Origin: Gilvimarinus japonicus
GTDB taxonomy: Bacteria > Pseudomonadota > Gammaproteobacteria > Pseudomonadales > Cellvibrionaceae
Assembly: GCF_042847215.1 (NCBI RefSeq)
Contig: NZ_AP031500.1
Coordinates: forward strand, 3,162,001 to 3,226,000
Direction of reading: 5' to 3'
Length of the DNA stretch: 64,000 nt
The position numbers and the translations under genes are program-made. Shown one piece after another: positions 1 through 8,947 of the stretch. A model generated the notes under the pieces. It was given only the letters and a program-made list of their open reading frames with translations. It was not told where the DNA came from and ran no database searches. The first letter of the stretch is position 1. Each line of letters opens with the position of its first letter.

Positions 1-1871
1 GCCTGCTGATTAAAGACATCCCCGTCTTTTATATGCCTTACATGGCGTTCCCCATCGGCGACGAGCGTAAAAGCGGGTTGTTATTTCCATCGCTCGGTAC
101 AAGCTCGCGCAACGGGCTTGAGTTTGCCCAACCCGTTTACTGGAATATTGCACCGCAAATGGATGCCACCATAACGCCGCGCTTTATGGAAGAGCGCGGC
201 ACCCTTTGGGACGGCACCTTGCGGCATTTATCATCGTACTTTTCCACCCAAATATCAGGCGGATTCTTAGCCAGTGATGACGGTGGCTACGACAAGCGCG
301 CCGAAAACGACATTGCCTCAGGCGAGAAAACACCCGAGGAAGCATACCCACACTTGGGGCAGGACCGCTGGCTAATCAACCTGGACCAAACCGGGGGCAA
401 ACGCAGCCGCTTTAAAACCCGTATCGACTACACCGACATCAGCGACGTCGATTACCTACGGGACATTACCAGCAGTGATATTGACGTTTCCCGGCAATCG
501 CGCATCAGCAAGTTTGGCGAAATCAGTTATAACGGCGAGGCCTGGAAGGTTGGCGCCAATGCCGAAGAGGTGCGTTATCTCAATGAGTCAAAACAAGAGC
601 CCTATAAACAGCTACCACATTTGTTTGCCAATGGTAGTTTTCGCTTGGGCGACTGGCAGATCGACCTCGACAATCAATTCACCCGCTTTGATATCACCGA
701 GTACTATGCCCGCGATACTGACCGCTTGGTGGTGGGCGACCGCTTTAGCAGCGATTACGGCCTAACCTGGGACAAACGCTGGCAGTGGGGCTTTTTCCGG
801 CCGCGAATGGGCGTTAAAACCCTGAGCTACCAACTGGAGCAAGCCGATTACAACCCAAACGGCCAGATGCCAGATGACACCATTTATAGCGACTCTCCCT
901 CCCTCGTCGTGCCGCAAGGCAGCGTCGACATGGGCATGTTTTTCGAGCGCTTTGGCAGCCTCGGTGGCACCGAATTTATCCAAACCCTAGAGCCGCGCTT
1001 GTTTTACTTTTATAGCGATTACGAAGATCACTCTGAGATCTACTCCCCCCTAAACGACAGCAATCGATACATCGACTTTGACACCAAATACGTCACTTTC
1101 GACTACAATCAGCTGTTTCGCACCACTCGGTTCTCAGGCTACGACCGTATTGATGACGCCAACCAGCTAAGCGCCGGCCTTACCAGTCGCTTTATCTCAC
1201 CGGTAACGGGCATCGAGCATCTGGAGTTAAGCGTCGGTCAGATTTACCGCTTTAGCTCGCCACGGGTCACCCTAAACCCTGAATATCAACCAGAAGAAGA
1301 AACCTACGGGCAATCTGAGTTTGCCGGCCGTATTGCCGCTCGCGCAGGCGACTACCTACAAGTCAGCGGTGATGTCCTGTACGATCAACACAAAGATGAG
1401 GTCTCTAACGCGAGCGCCACTATCGAGTACGCCGACGATTCAGACCGCCTAGTCAGCCTGACGTACACCTATAAACGCGATGTGCGCGAGCTGGATATTG
1501 ACGATGAGATCACACCCGAGCTGGGCTCAGAGCGCAACCAACTGGATATAGGCGCATTTGTTCCGGTTAGCAATAGTTGGAGTATCATTGCTCGCGCCAA
1601 CTACGATTTAACCTACGATCAGGAACTCGATACCTTTGCCGGGTTCGAATACAGCGATTGCTGCTACCGGGTGCGCCTGTTATGGCGCAAATGGCTCAAT
1701 TTTGACTACAACGACGGCAACATCCTCGATAGCGTCGAGGACGACGATTACGACGATGGCTTTTTTGTCGATATTCAGCTCAAAGGACTGGCTAGCATTA
1801 GCGAACGCGTAGGTAGCCTACTGGGCAAAACCATCTTAGGTTACGACGAGCGCGAAAAAAACTTACGATAA
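1..1871 (+). CDS. lptD: LPS-assembly protein LptD, 3' part (5' truncated by window edge)
   Basis: This is the C-terminal part of the outer-membrane beta-barrel that, with the lipoprotein LptE, inserts lipopolysaccharide into the outer leaflet. The reading frame is open from base 3, upstream of the first ATG at 33, so the gene starts before the window; about 622 codons are visible of a protein usually near 750-900 residues. The family signature FPIGDERKSGLLFP lies near the visible start, followed by alternating aromatic strands typical of the LptD barrel. A conserved Cys-Cys pair (SDCCYRVRLLWRKW) near the C-terminus matches the pair that forms the inter-domain disulfides in E. coli LptD. surA follows after a short gap, the usual lptD-surA-pdxA-rsmA order. 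The identification is secure. Confidence 0.96.
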   Translation, partial: LLIKDIPVFYMPYMAFPIGDERKSGLLFPSLGTSSRNGLEFAQPVYWNIAPQMDATITPRFMEERGTLWDGTLRHLSSYFSTQISGGFLASDDGGYDKRAENDIASGEKTPEEAYPHLGQDRWLINLDQTGGKRSRFKTRIDYTDISDVDYLRDITSSDIDVSRQSRISKFGEISYNGEAWKVGANAEEVRYLNESKQEPYKQLPHLFANGSFRLGDWQIDLDNQFTRFDITEYYARDTDRLVVGDRFSSDYGLTWDKRWQWGFFRPRMGVKTLSYQLEQADYNPNGQMPDDTIYSDSPSLVVPQGSVDMGMFFERFGSLGGTEFIQTLEPRLFYFYSDYEDHSEIYSPLNDSNRYIDFDTKYVTFDYNQLFRTTRFSGYDRIDDANQLSAGLTSRFISPVTGIEHLELSVGQIYRFSSPRVTLNPEYQPEEETYGQSEFAGRIAARAGDYLQVSGDVLYDQHKDEVSNASATIEYADDSDRLVSLTYTYKRDVRELDIDDEITPELGSERNQLDIGAFVPVSNSWSIIARANYDLTYDQELDTFAGFEYSDCCYRVRLLWRKWLNFDYNDGNILDSVEDDDYDDGFFVDIQLKGLASISERVGSLLGKTILGYDEREKNLR

Positions 1872-1887
1872 ACAAACAGTGATTACT

Positions 1888-3234
1888 ATGACAAAGAAAA
1901 GCTTGGCAGCCCCCCTGCTTCATTTGATAGGCGCCCTCAGCCTTAGCATTGCCTCAAACGCAAACGCTGAGACCGAAATACTCGACCGCGTTATCGCCGT
2001 CGTAGACCAGGGCGTCGTTTTGCAAAGTGAGTTTGACGAGCGCAAAAACTCCGTTCTGCAAAGGCTCCAGGGGCAATATGATCAGCTTCCGCCCATGGAC
2101 GTGCTCGACCAACAAATCTTAGATCAGCTGATTTTAGAGCAGCTGCAACTAGAAGAGGCCGGGCGCTACGGGATGGAAATCTCTGACCAGCAACTCAACC
2201 AAACACTGCAACAGGTAATGGCCAACAATGGCTTTACCACGCTGGACGAGCTATCAGCCGACCTTTTAAGCCAAGGTATGTCACTCGAGCAACTACGTGA
2301 AAAACTGCGCCGCGATTTACTGGTCAATCAAGTCCAGCAAGGCGTGGTAAATAACCGCATCCGTGTTACCGAGCAAGAGATCGACAACTTCCTCGCCTCC
2401 AGCGACGGCAAATTTGCCACCTCACCTGATTATCACTTGGGTCACATCCTAATTAGCGTTTCTTCATCGGCCAACCCCGATGAAGCGCAGGAAGCCGAGG
2501 CAAAGGTCAACGACATCTATCAACAACTGCAAGATGGAGCCGACTTTAGCCAGATGGCCATTGCCAACTCGAACGACCAAACTGCCCTAGAAGGCGGCGA
2601 TTTAGGTTGGCGCAAACTGGCCCAGCTACCCGAACTGTTTAGCGATGTCGTTAGCGAGCTGGACGTCGGGGATGTCTCCAAGCCCATCCGCTCAGGCGCA
2701 GGCTTCCACCTTATTAAAAATATCGAACAGCGCGGCGGTGGCGAGCAACTGGTACAGCAAACCAAAGCTCGACACATTCTGATCAAAACCTCTGAGATCA
2801 TGGATGACGAAACCGCCAAAGAGAAGCTCACCGAACTTAAAACGCAAATCGAAGGTGGCGCTGACTTTGCCGAATTAGCCCGAGAAAACTCTGAGGATAT
2901 CGGCTCTATGCTCGAAGGCGGCGATCTTGGCTGGGCCACCCCCGGCACATTCGTCCCCGCCTTCGAAAACGCCATGGCCAACAGCGAAATTGACGAGATT
3001 GCCGGCCCCTTTAAAAGCCAATTTGGCTGGCATATTTTGCAAGTCACCGATCGCCGTCAAGAAGACATGAGCGACGTAGTGATCCGCAATAAAGCGGCGC
3101 AGATGATGCGCGAGCGCCGCTTTGATGAAGAACTGCAAGTGTGGCTGCTGGAGTTACGCGAAAACGCTTATCTCGACATTAAAGACCTCGACAGCAGCAC
3201 GGCTGACGATAATGACTCTGACAGTGGCGCTTAA
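1888..3234 (+). CDS. surA: Periplasmic chaperone / peptidyl-prolyl isomerase SurA
   Basis: SurA escorts unfolded outer-membrane proteins, including LptD, across the periplasm to the BAM complex. The protein begins with a signal peptide ending near SNANA, followed by the N-terminal chaperone domain (ILDRVIAVVDQGVVLQSEF). Two parvulin-type PPIase domains follow, each with a recognisable HILI and GGDLGW motif; the second is the better conserved in the family. The longest frame begins with a GTG at 1879, but the ATG at 1888 gives a better signal-peptide n-region (MTKKSLAAP) and is preferred; neither has a strong Shine-Dalgarno, which suggests coupling to lptD 16 bases upstream. The stop codon TAA overlaps the pdxA ATG by one base (TAATG), so the two are translationally coupled. 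Confidence 0.95.
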   Translation: MTKKSLAAPLLHLIGALSLSIASNANAETEILDRVIAVVDQGVVLQSEFDERKNSVLQRLQGQYDQLPPMDVLDQQILDQLILEQLQLEEAGRYGMEISDQQLNQTLQQVMANNGFTTLDELSADLLSQGMSLEQLREKLRRDLLVNQVQQGVVNNRIRVTEQEIDNFLASSDGKFATSPDYHLGHILISVSSSANPDEAQEAEAKVNDIYQQLQDGADFSQMAIANSNDQTALEGGDLGWRKLAQLPELFSDVVSELDVGDVSKPIRSGAGFHLIKNIEQRGGGEQLVQQTKARHILIKTSEIMDDETAKEKLTELKTQIEGGADFAELARENSEDIGSMLEGGDLGWATPGTFVPAFENAMANSEIDEIAGPFKSQFGWHILQVTDRRQEDMSDVVIRNKAAQMMRERRFDEELQVWLLELRENAYLDIKDLDSSTADDNDSDSGA

Positions 3235-4238
3235 TGACTCAAGCAATTGCACGCATTGCCATCACCCCAGGGGAGCCGGCGGGTATTGGCCCAGACCTGG
3301 TTTTGGCGCTAAGCAAAACAGCTAGCGACCATGAATTTGTTATTATTGCCGACCCGACGCTATTAGAGACGCGCGCCCAAATGCTGGGCGTAGCCGTTAA
3401 TATCGTCACCGTTAGCGCCGACGCCCCGCCCCGCATACCGGCCGCTGGCACGTTGCACGTTCTACCCGTGTCGCTCGCTGCCGGCGCCGCGGCGGGTAGA
3501 CTCGATCGCAACAATGCCCGCTATGTGCTCGATACCCTCGATGTCGCCATTGATGGCTGCCAAACTGGTCACTTTGACGCTTTAGTCACCGGCCCAGTCC
3601 ACAAAGGCATTATTAACGATGCCGGCGTCGCTTTCAGCGGACACACAGAGTACCTTGCAGAGCGCACCAATACGCCCCGCGTGGTGATGATGCTTGCCAC
3701 TGATGGGCTTAGAGTTGCGCTAGCCACCACTCATATCCCGCTCAGAGAAGTCGCCGACGCCATCAACCGTACGTTATTGCGCGAGGTTATCACCATTACC
3801 GCGCACGATTTAAAAACAAAATTTGGCATTGCGCAGCCGCGTATTCTGGTGTGCGGTTTAAACCCTCACGCCGGCGAAGGCGGTCACCTAGGCTGCGAAG
3901 AAATCGATACCATTGAGCCTTTATTAAGCGCCATGCGCCAGGAGGGCTACGATTTAATCGGCCCCCTGCCGGCCGATACGCTCTTCACCCCCAAACACTT
4001 AAATAACGCCGATACGGTATTAGCTATGTACCACGATCAAGGCCTGCCTGTACTTAAGTACCAAGGGTTTGGTCGAGCGGTTAATATTACCCTTGGGTTA
4101 CCCATTATTCGCACATCGGTTGATCATGGCACAGCACTCGATCTGGCCGGCACCGGCAAAGCCGACCAAGGTAGCCTGCTAACCGCCATTGATTACGCCC
4201 AAACCATGATCCACGCGCGGCGCGAGGCCGACCAATGA
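3234..4238 (+). CDS. pdxA: 4-hydroxythreonine-4-phosphate dehydrogenase
   Basis: PdxA oxidises 4-phosphohydroxy-L-threonine in the DXP-dependent route to pyridoxal phosphate; the product goes to PdxJ. The 334-residue length is normal for the family. Visible signatures include the N-terminal TPGEPAGIGPDL, the metal-binding region GHTEYLAE, GLNPHAGEGG and the C-terminal HDQGLPVLKYQGFGRAVN and SVDHGTALDLAGTGKAD. The start ATG overlaps the surA stop and the stop overlaps the rsmA start (ATGA), so it sits in the middle of a tightly coupled operon. This gene order is conserved in many gammaproteobacteria. Confidence 0.96.
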   Translation: MTQAIARIAITPGEPAGIGPDLVLALSKTASDHEFVIIADPTLLETRAQMLGVAVNIVTVSADAPPRIPAAGTLHVLPVSLAAGAAAGRLDRNNARYVLDTLDVAIDGCQTGHFDALVTGPVHKGIINDAGVAFSGHTEYLAERTNTPRVVMMLATDGLRVALATTHIPLREVADAINRTLLREVITITAHDLKTKFGIAQPRILVCGLNPHAGEGGHLGCEEIDTIEPLLSAMRQEGYDLIGPLPADTLFTPKHLNNADTVLAMYHDQGLPVLKYQGFGRAVNITLGLPIIRTSVDHGTALDLAGTGKADQGSLLTAIDYAQTMIHARREADQ

Positions 4239-5071
4239 AAACATCTTTTACGCCGGGCTCCCCCCACCGCGCACGAAAACGTTTTGGGCAAAACTTTTTA
4301 GTCGATCACGGTGTTATTCACCGTATCGCCAGCGCTATTCGCCCCCGTCCCGGGGAAACCTTGGTAGAGATCGGTCCCGGCCAAGGGGCGCTCACCGAGC
4401 CGCTGGTAGCCAGTGCAGAAACCTTGCACGTCATTGAGCTAGACCGAGACCTAGTCCCGTGGTTGCGGGTGCGTTTTGATAAATACCCAGGCTTCACATT
4501 GCACCAGGCCGATGCGTTAAAGTTTGATTTTGCCGAATTAGGCAGCGCCGATAAGCCCTTGCGAATCGTTGGTAACTTGCCCTACAACATCTCCACGCCG
4601 CTGATTTTTCACCTAATCAGCTTTGCGGATAAAGTGCAAGACATGCACTTTATGCTGCAAAAAGAAGTGGTCAAACGGCTCGCCGCCTGCCCTGGCGAAA
4701 AAGCCTTTGGCCGATTGTCTGTGATGGTGCAATACTACTGCCGCGTCGAGCCGCTGTTTGATGTGCCGCCCGGCTCCTTTGACCCAGCACCTAAAGTCGA
4801 CTCGGCCATTGTCCGTATCACGCCCTACCGTGAATTGCCCCATACGGTGGGTAACATTAAAACCCTAGAAAAGCTGGTTACCGCCGCTTTTGGGCAACGC
4901 CGTAAAACTTTACGCAATGCGCTCAAAACACTGCTTGATGTCACCGACATGGACGACCTTCCCGTCGACATATCCAAGCGAGCCGAGCAACTAACCATGG
5001 CGGAATTTATCGCCCTAAGCGACGCCATTGACGAGCGCCTTAAGAACTCACAAAATAATGCCCATGACTGA
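4235..5071 (+). CDS. rsmA: 16S rRNA (adenine1518/1519-N6)-dimethyltransferase
   Basis: RsmA (KsgA) dimethylates two adjacent adenines in the 3' hairpin of 16S rRNA late in 30S assembly; its loss gives kasugamycin resistance. The N-terminus carries RKRFGQNFLVD, then the SAM-binding motif VEIGPGQGALTEPL and the catalytic NLPYNISTPLIFH motif. The C-terminal small domain contains FGQRRKTLRNALK, as expected. At 278 residues it is of usual size. Its ATG overlaps the pdxA stop by four bases, and its stop lies inside the first codons of apaG. Confidence 0.96.
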   Translation: MKTSFTPGSPHRARKRFGQNFLVDHGVIHRIASAIRPRPGETLVEIGPGQGALTEPLVASAETLHVIELDRDLVPWLRVRFDKYPGFTLHQADALKFDFAELGSADKPLRIVGNLPYNISTPLIFHLISFADKVQDMHFMLQKEVVKRLAACPGEKAFGRLSVMVQYYCRVEPLFDVPPGSFDPAPKVDSAIVRITPYRELPHTVGNIKTLEKLVTAAFGQRRKTLRNALKTLLDVTDMDDLPVDISKRAEQLTMAEFIALSDAIDERLKNSQNNAHD

Positions 5072-5468
5072 TACCGCCTCTGAATTTTGCAACGATATTG
5101 CATCCAGCATTGCCATTGATGTAGACACAGGTTTTCTCGCCGAGCAATCGCAACCCGAGCAACAACGTTTCGCGTTTCGCTATACCATTACGATTCACAA
5201 TCGCGGTGTCCAAGCGGCGCAGTTGCTGAGTCGCCACTGGGTTATAACCGACACCAACGATCAAGTACAAGAAGTACAGGGCCTTGGTGTGGTGGGACAA
5301 CAACCGGACATTCCCGCCGGTTGCAGCTATACCTATAGTAGCGGCGCCATATTGGCAACGCCTGCTGGCATTATGGAAGGCAGCTACGAGTTTCGCCAAC
5401 CCGATGGCGAGACCTTTACGGCCCCCATACCGGCATTTGCCCTAGTGCCGCCCGGCGCGTTGCACTGA
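5058..5468 (+). CDS. apaG: ApaG family protein (Co2+/Mg2+ efflux-associated)
   Basis: ApaG is a small immunoglobulin-fold protein of about 125 residues encoded beside apaH in many proteobacteria; its mutation affects cobalt resistance and magnesium efflux, but its biochemical role is unsettled. Conserved elements here are FRYTITIHNRG, LLSRHWVITD, EVQGLGVVGQQP and YTYSSGAILATPAGIMEGSYEF. The longest frame starts at a TTG inside rsmA at 5028; the ATG at 5058 (or 5064) gives 136 (or 134) residues, closer to the family length, and overlaps only the last codons of rsmA. No clear Shine-Dalgarno is visible, so translational coupling to rsmA is likely. Confidence 0.92.
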   Translation: MPMTDTASEFCNDIASSIAIDVDTGFLAEQSQPEQQRFAFRYTITIHNRGVQAAQLLSRHWVITDTNDQVQEVQGLGVVGQQPDIPAGCSYTYSSGAILATPAGIMEGSYEFRQPDGETFTAPIPAFALVPPGALH

Positions 5469-5508
5469 CACCATAAACTAACACGGCGACTATAAGACCG
5501 ATACGACC

Positions 5509-6318
5509 ATGAGCACCTACGCAATAGGCGACATACAGGGTTGTCTCGACCCGCTACTGCGATTGTTGGATAAAATTGATTTTGATCCTTCCCACGATCG
5601 CTTGTGGATTGCCGGAGACTTGGTCAACCGTGGGCCCAGCTCACTGGCGACACTGCGGTATCTGTATTCATTGGGCAATGCAGTCACCGCCGTTTTAGGT
5701 AACCACGACCTGCACTTTATCGCCGTCGCCTACGGCCACAAGCGCAAAGGATCATTTGACACCCTTGATCAGCTTTTAAAAGCGAACGATTGCGAAGAGC
5801 TGATCCATTGGCTACGCCACTGTAAGCTTCTTCACAGCGACCCAACACTTGGCTATACCATGGTGCACGCTGGCATCCCGCCTATTTGGGACTTGGAGCA
5901 AGCCACCGCCCACGCCCGAGAAGTCGAGGCGGTACTGCAAAGCGATTACATCAACGACTTTTTGGCCGAGATGTACGGCAACAAACCCTGCCAGTGGAAA
6001 AACAAGCTTATTGGCAATGCACGGTTGCGGCTGATTACTAACTACTTTACCCGAATGCGCTTTTGCGATGCTGACGGTTTACTCGATTTAGACAATAAAA
6101 CGGCGGTGAGTAGCGGTGAGTTTTTGCCCTGGTTTGACCATCCACAGCACGCTTGTCGTAACGAGAGGATTGTATTTGGACACTGGGCAGCATTAGAGGG
6201 GCAAGCAGCGGCGGATAACGTCATCGCGCTAGATACCGGCTGTGTCTGGGGTGGCTGCTTAACCGCACTGCGATTAGAGGATGGCAAGCTGTTTCGTACG
6301 CGCTGTAAAAAGAACTAA
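5509..6318 (+). CDS. apaH: Symmetrical bis(5'-nucleosyl)-tetraphosphatase (Ap4A hydrolase)
   Basis: ApaH cleaves Ap4A symmetrically to two ADP, controlling dinucleoside polyphosphate alarmones and removing Np4 caps from RNA. It is a calcineurin-like metallophosphatase. The metal ligands are recognisable in the N-terminal motifs YAIGDIQGCLDPLLRLL, WIAGDLVNRGPSS and VLGNHDLHF, and in the later HAGIPP and FGHWAALEG motifs. The length of 269 residues is typical. It closes the lptD-apaH block and converges on the diguanylate cyclase gene with only seven bases between the stops. Confidence 0.96.
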   Translation: MSTYAIGDIQGCLDPLLRLLDKIDFDPSHDRLWIAGDLVNRGPSSLATLRYLYSLGNAVTAVLGNHDLHFIAVAYGHKRKGSFDTLDQLLKANDCEELIHWLRHCKLLHSDPTLGYTMVHAGIPPIWDLEQATAHAREVEAVLQSDYINDFLAEMYGNKPCQWKNKLIGNARLRLITNYFTRMRFCDADGLLDLDNKTAVSSGEFLPWFDHPQHACRNERIVFGHWAALEGQAAADNVIALDTGCVWGGCLTALRLEDGKLFRTRCKKN

Positions 6319-6325
6319 AAGGTAG

Positions 6326-7633
6326 TTAATCATCACCCTCTTTCAATACGCGGTTGCGGCCCTTCTCTTTCGCTTGATATAACGCATCGTCAGCCGCCTT
6401 AAACAGCTGCTCTACGCTTCGGCCACCGGTTAATGTCGCCACGCCAAAGCTTGCCGTGACTTGCAGCTCACCATCAAATTTGTGCTCTGCGATCATCGCT
6501 CGCAACTTCTCGGCAATGTGCTGCGCGTAGTGAATACGAGTATTGCGACATACCAGCACGAACTCCTCCCCTCCCCACCGGGCAAACAAATCCGTCGCAC
6601 GTATGTGCTCTTTAACCAAGGCGGATATACCGGCTAAAATATCGTCGCCTACCGCATGGCCGTATTGGTCGTTAATCTTTTTAAAGTGGTCAATATCCAT
6701 CATTACGATAGACAAAGGTTTGGCGCTATGGCGCCACTCCCAAAGCCCGTTTTTAATACTCTCTTCAATACCCTCACGATTAAACGCCCCGGTCAGAGCA
6801 TCCGTTTTGGTTTTCGCTTCAAGCTCACGAGAACGGCTATCCAAAAAAAGATTTACATCCATCAGCTCCTGCTCGCGTTTTTTGCGCTCACGCACCTCAC
6901 CCGTAAGCTCCAGCACTCGGTAAGCAAGAAACAACAGCACAATAACCACCCAAACCACAATAATCCCCAAGTACCAGTCTGCCGTATCAAACCTTTGGCC
7001 GACCAACTCGACGCGACGCAATACAAAACGATGCTCGCCGGGTAAGTGGCCTGAGCCTGTCTGTACCTCAAAGCTCACTATATTGTTAAACTCAGGGTGG
7101 CTCAGCTGAGGCGGAATATTCTTTTCACGCAGCCACCAATTGGCAACAAAAAAGTCGCCAAAGCTAAATTCGTAATAAGCCTGATCCTTGGCAGGCGAGA
7201 ATTCGAGTTGGTTGTACTTAGTCGTAGTGTCATCGCTCGCGACACTGTAGCGGCTATTATAGTTGCGTAAAAAAATACGTACGCTGTCGTTGGGGCCTTC
7301 GTAATCTAACCAAATTTTGACCGTTCGGTAATTACTAAAGTTAATGCCTTGGGTATAGCTGCCAGTTAACCGCACTTCAAAACCACAGTGGGGGTAAGCG
7401 TACCCCGTGGCATGTAAATCGCAACGCCAGACATAGGAGTCTGCCGCACCCGAGATCATTTCAGATTGGCTGGTACCGCCAGAGAGGCGATCATTGTATA
7501 AGCGATTGTCGAGCCCCTCAGTAGGGTCAATAACAAAGGTTTCTTGTAACACCCATTTTTGCCCTAAAACCGCCAATGCCGTCAGTACAACCAGCACTAG
7601 CAACGCTTTTTCAAATCGCATTTTTGTAGGCAT
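6326..7633 (-). CDS. Membrane diguanylate cyclase with periplasmic sensory domain
   Basis: The protein has an N-terminal membrane anchor at about residues 8-26, a periplasmic segment of roughly 190 residues, a second membrane helix near 221-243, a short charged coiled segment and a C-terminal GGDEF domain. The active-site motif GGEEF begins near residue 354. The allosteric inhibitory I-site RATD precedes it by five residues, so the domain looks catalytically competent and feedback-inhibited by c-di-GMP. The periplasmic part (CGFEVRL, INFSNYRTVKIWLDYEG, IRIFLRNYN-like stretches) resembles the beta-sandwich, carbohydrate-binding-like folds of the CIA30/CBM11 type; that is inference from pattern only. 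An ATG with a GAGG site six bases upstream supports the start. Confidence 0.88.
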   Translation of the reverse strand: MPTKMRFEKALLVLVVLTALAVLGQKWVLQETFVIDPTEGLDNRLYNDRLSGGTSQSEMISGAADSYVWRCDLHATGYAYPHCGFEVRLTGSYTQGINFSNYRTVKIWLDYEGPNDSVRIFLRNYNSRYSVASDDTTTKYNQLEFSPAKDQAYYEFSFGDFFVANWWLREKNIPPQLSHPEFNNIVSFEVQTGSGHLPGEHRFVLRRVELVGQRFDTADWYLGIIVVWVVIVLLFLAYRVLELTGEVRERKKREQELMDVNLFLDSRSRELEAKTKTDALTGAFNREGIEESIKNGLWEWRHSAKPLSIVMMDIDHFKKINDQYGHAVGDDILAGISALVKEHIRATDLFARWGGEEFVLVCRNTRIHYAQHIAEKLRAMIAEHKFDGELQVTASFGVATLTGGRSVEQLFKAADDALYQAKEKGRNRVLKEGDD

Positions 7634-7984
7634 AACTGACCTCTAACCCTAACTGGGCGAATAGTCTCGCCAAGGCGTCATTCTTATTTTATATTTTCTA
7701 GAGCGTTTTATCTGTACTGAGCATCGGCCCTTTTAAGTATCCTACCTAGCACTGACTGTTGCAGCACAGAGAATACGCCAAGCAATAATATTACTAATCG
7801 ATTTTTACGATTTTGCAATTCACAGTTTAACCCTAACACACGGTGTTAACTATGTCGTTAACCATGACAAATGTGCCACATAATCATTGGCGAGTGGCAA
7901 AGAGGAGGGATTCAAAGGTGTAAGCACAAGAACCTGGAGGCAGACCAGCCGCCTCCACGCTAATCGAGACTGTAGCGGTAGGTT
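7634..7984. other. Intergenic region, about 350 bases, AT-rich, no gene seen
   Basis: This gap lies between the start of the diguanylate cyclase gene and the stop of the small minus-strand gene. It is more AT-rich than its neighbours and presumably carries the cyclase promoter. Two copies of the palindrome GTTAAC sit close together at 7846-7851 and 7858-7863. A 7-bp inverted repeat TGGAGGC/GCCTCCA at 7935-7957, 28 bases past the small gene's stop, could act as its terminator, but it lacks a good U-tract on that strand. I see no coding signal. Confidence 0.5.
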
Positions 7985-8170
7985 TTAGTAACCCAACTCC
8001 CACAGCTCATCACAACCGAGCTCATCTTTAAGCCGGCGGCGTTCCAAGCGATCTTCCAGTTGCCGCCGAATCGCCAGCTGCCGCAGGCTGTTTTCTTTTG
8101 CTGTGGTGATAGACGTATCAGAGTCTACGTCATCGTCTAGCAGGGTATCGTCATCGTGATCCACGGACAT
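7985..8170 (-). CDS. Small acidic PA3496-like protein
   Basis: This 61-residue protein has an acidic N-terminal half (SVDHDDDTLLDDDVDSD) and an arginine/leucine-rich amphipathic C-terminal half (RRQLEDRLERRRLKDEL). It resembles the short PA3496 family of pseudomonads, described as a putative envelope integrity protein, which has the same acidic-then-RRxxEDxLExxRL layout. No membrane segment or signal peptide is visible, and no biochemical function is known to me. The ATG is preceded by AGG about ten bases upstream. It stands alone on the minus strand, divergent from rimB. The family call is moderate because the protein is so short. Confidence 0.6.
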   Translation of the reverse strand: MSVDHDDDTLLDDDVDSDTSITTAKENSLRQLAIRRQLEDRLERRRLKDELGCDELWELGY

Positions 8171-8435
8171 AAGCTTTTTACCTCATAAAATAGCGGAGTC
8201 GCGAACAAACATCGATAAGCTAATTTCAGAGCGGTTTTTAGTGGTAAAACCCGCCCTGACGCTCACAAACGCTATTTACCACAGTTTTTTGACATTACCT
8301 AGCTTTTTTCTTAGGGTTTAAAAGGTGATTCATTTGAGCACTAACGGTTTCCATAATGCTCTAGGATATGACACAAGCATCCGCGATCCCATAACTGCTA
8401 TAGTTAGAGATCAACACTTGAGGTAGCAATAACCC
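8171..8435 (+). promoter_or_regulatory. Upstream region of rimB with a candidate sigma-70 promoter
   Basis: This 265-base divergent spacer serves both the small acidic gene and rimB. A perfect -35 hexamer TTGACA at 8289-8294 is followed after 17 bases by TAGGGT at 8312-8317, a poor -10, giving a weak candidate promoter reading towards rimB with a leader of about 110 bases. A run of T residues surrounds the -35 box. No operator or riboswitch was recognised. Confidence 0.3.
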
Positions 8436-8888
8436 ATGACCGATAAGCACATGTACTCTGTTGGCTGGCGCGAGTGGGTACACTTGCCCGACTTTAGCGG
8501 TATACACATTAAAGCCAAAGTAGACACCGGCGCAAAGACTTCAGCGCTGCACGCTTTTTTTGTCGAGCCTTTTGAGCGTGAAGGTGAAGCGTGGGTTCGC
8601 TTTGGTCTTCACCCACGGCAAAAATCCAATGAAACAGAGATTATTTGTGAAGCTCCTGTCCACGATCAGCGCGAAGTAACAGACTCGGGCGGACATAAAG
8701 AGGTGCGTTATGTCATCGAAGCTGCGCTGACGATAGGCGGACAAACGATCTTAACAGAGATGACGCTTACCAACCGCGACACCATGACATTTAGAATGTT
8801 GCTCGGACGCAACACCCTAAATGGACACTTTACGGTCGACCCTCAACAATCATTTTTGTGTGGTGGCGACAAGCTAAACGCCCCTTAA
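8436..8888 (+). CDS. rimB: RimB-like retropepsin-fold putative protease
   Basis: This 150-residue protein belongs to the small RimK-associated family annotated as ATP-dependent zinc protease or retropepsin-like aspartic protease. The signature KVDTGAKTSALHA with the Asp-Thr-Gly catalytic-type triplet is at about residues 27-39. RMLLGRNTLNG near the C-terminus matches the second family motif. In Pseudomonas fluorescens the equivalent rimB lies in rimABK and modulates RimK-dependent glutamylation of ribosomal protein S6. Here it is 59 bases upstream of rimK in the same direction, consistent with an operon. The protease activity itself is inferred from fold; the name is from context and family. 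Confidence 0.82.
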   Translation: MTDKHMYSVGWREWVHLPDFSGIHIKAKVDTGAKTSALHAFFVEPFEREGEAWVRFGLHPRQKSNETEIICEAPVHDQREVTDSGGHKEVRYVIEAALTIGGQTILTEMTLTNRDTMTFRMLLGRNTLNGHFTVDPQQSFLCGGDKLNAP

Positions 8889-8947
8889 TCCAGGTTAAGC
8901 CGCCGTTATTAGTAGCGATCACACATAAAAATTAATTAGGACTCTAA

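Noticed and set aside
2520..3047. 175-codon minus-strand frame inside surA
   Set aside because: It is a low-complexity Ser/Ala/Pro shadow of the surA codons.
7935..7957. Terminator for the small acidic gene
   Set aside because: The 7-bp stem lacks a clear U-tract on the minus strand, so it is mentioned only as a possibility in the intergenic entry.
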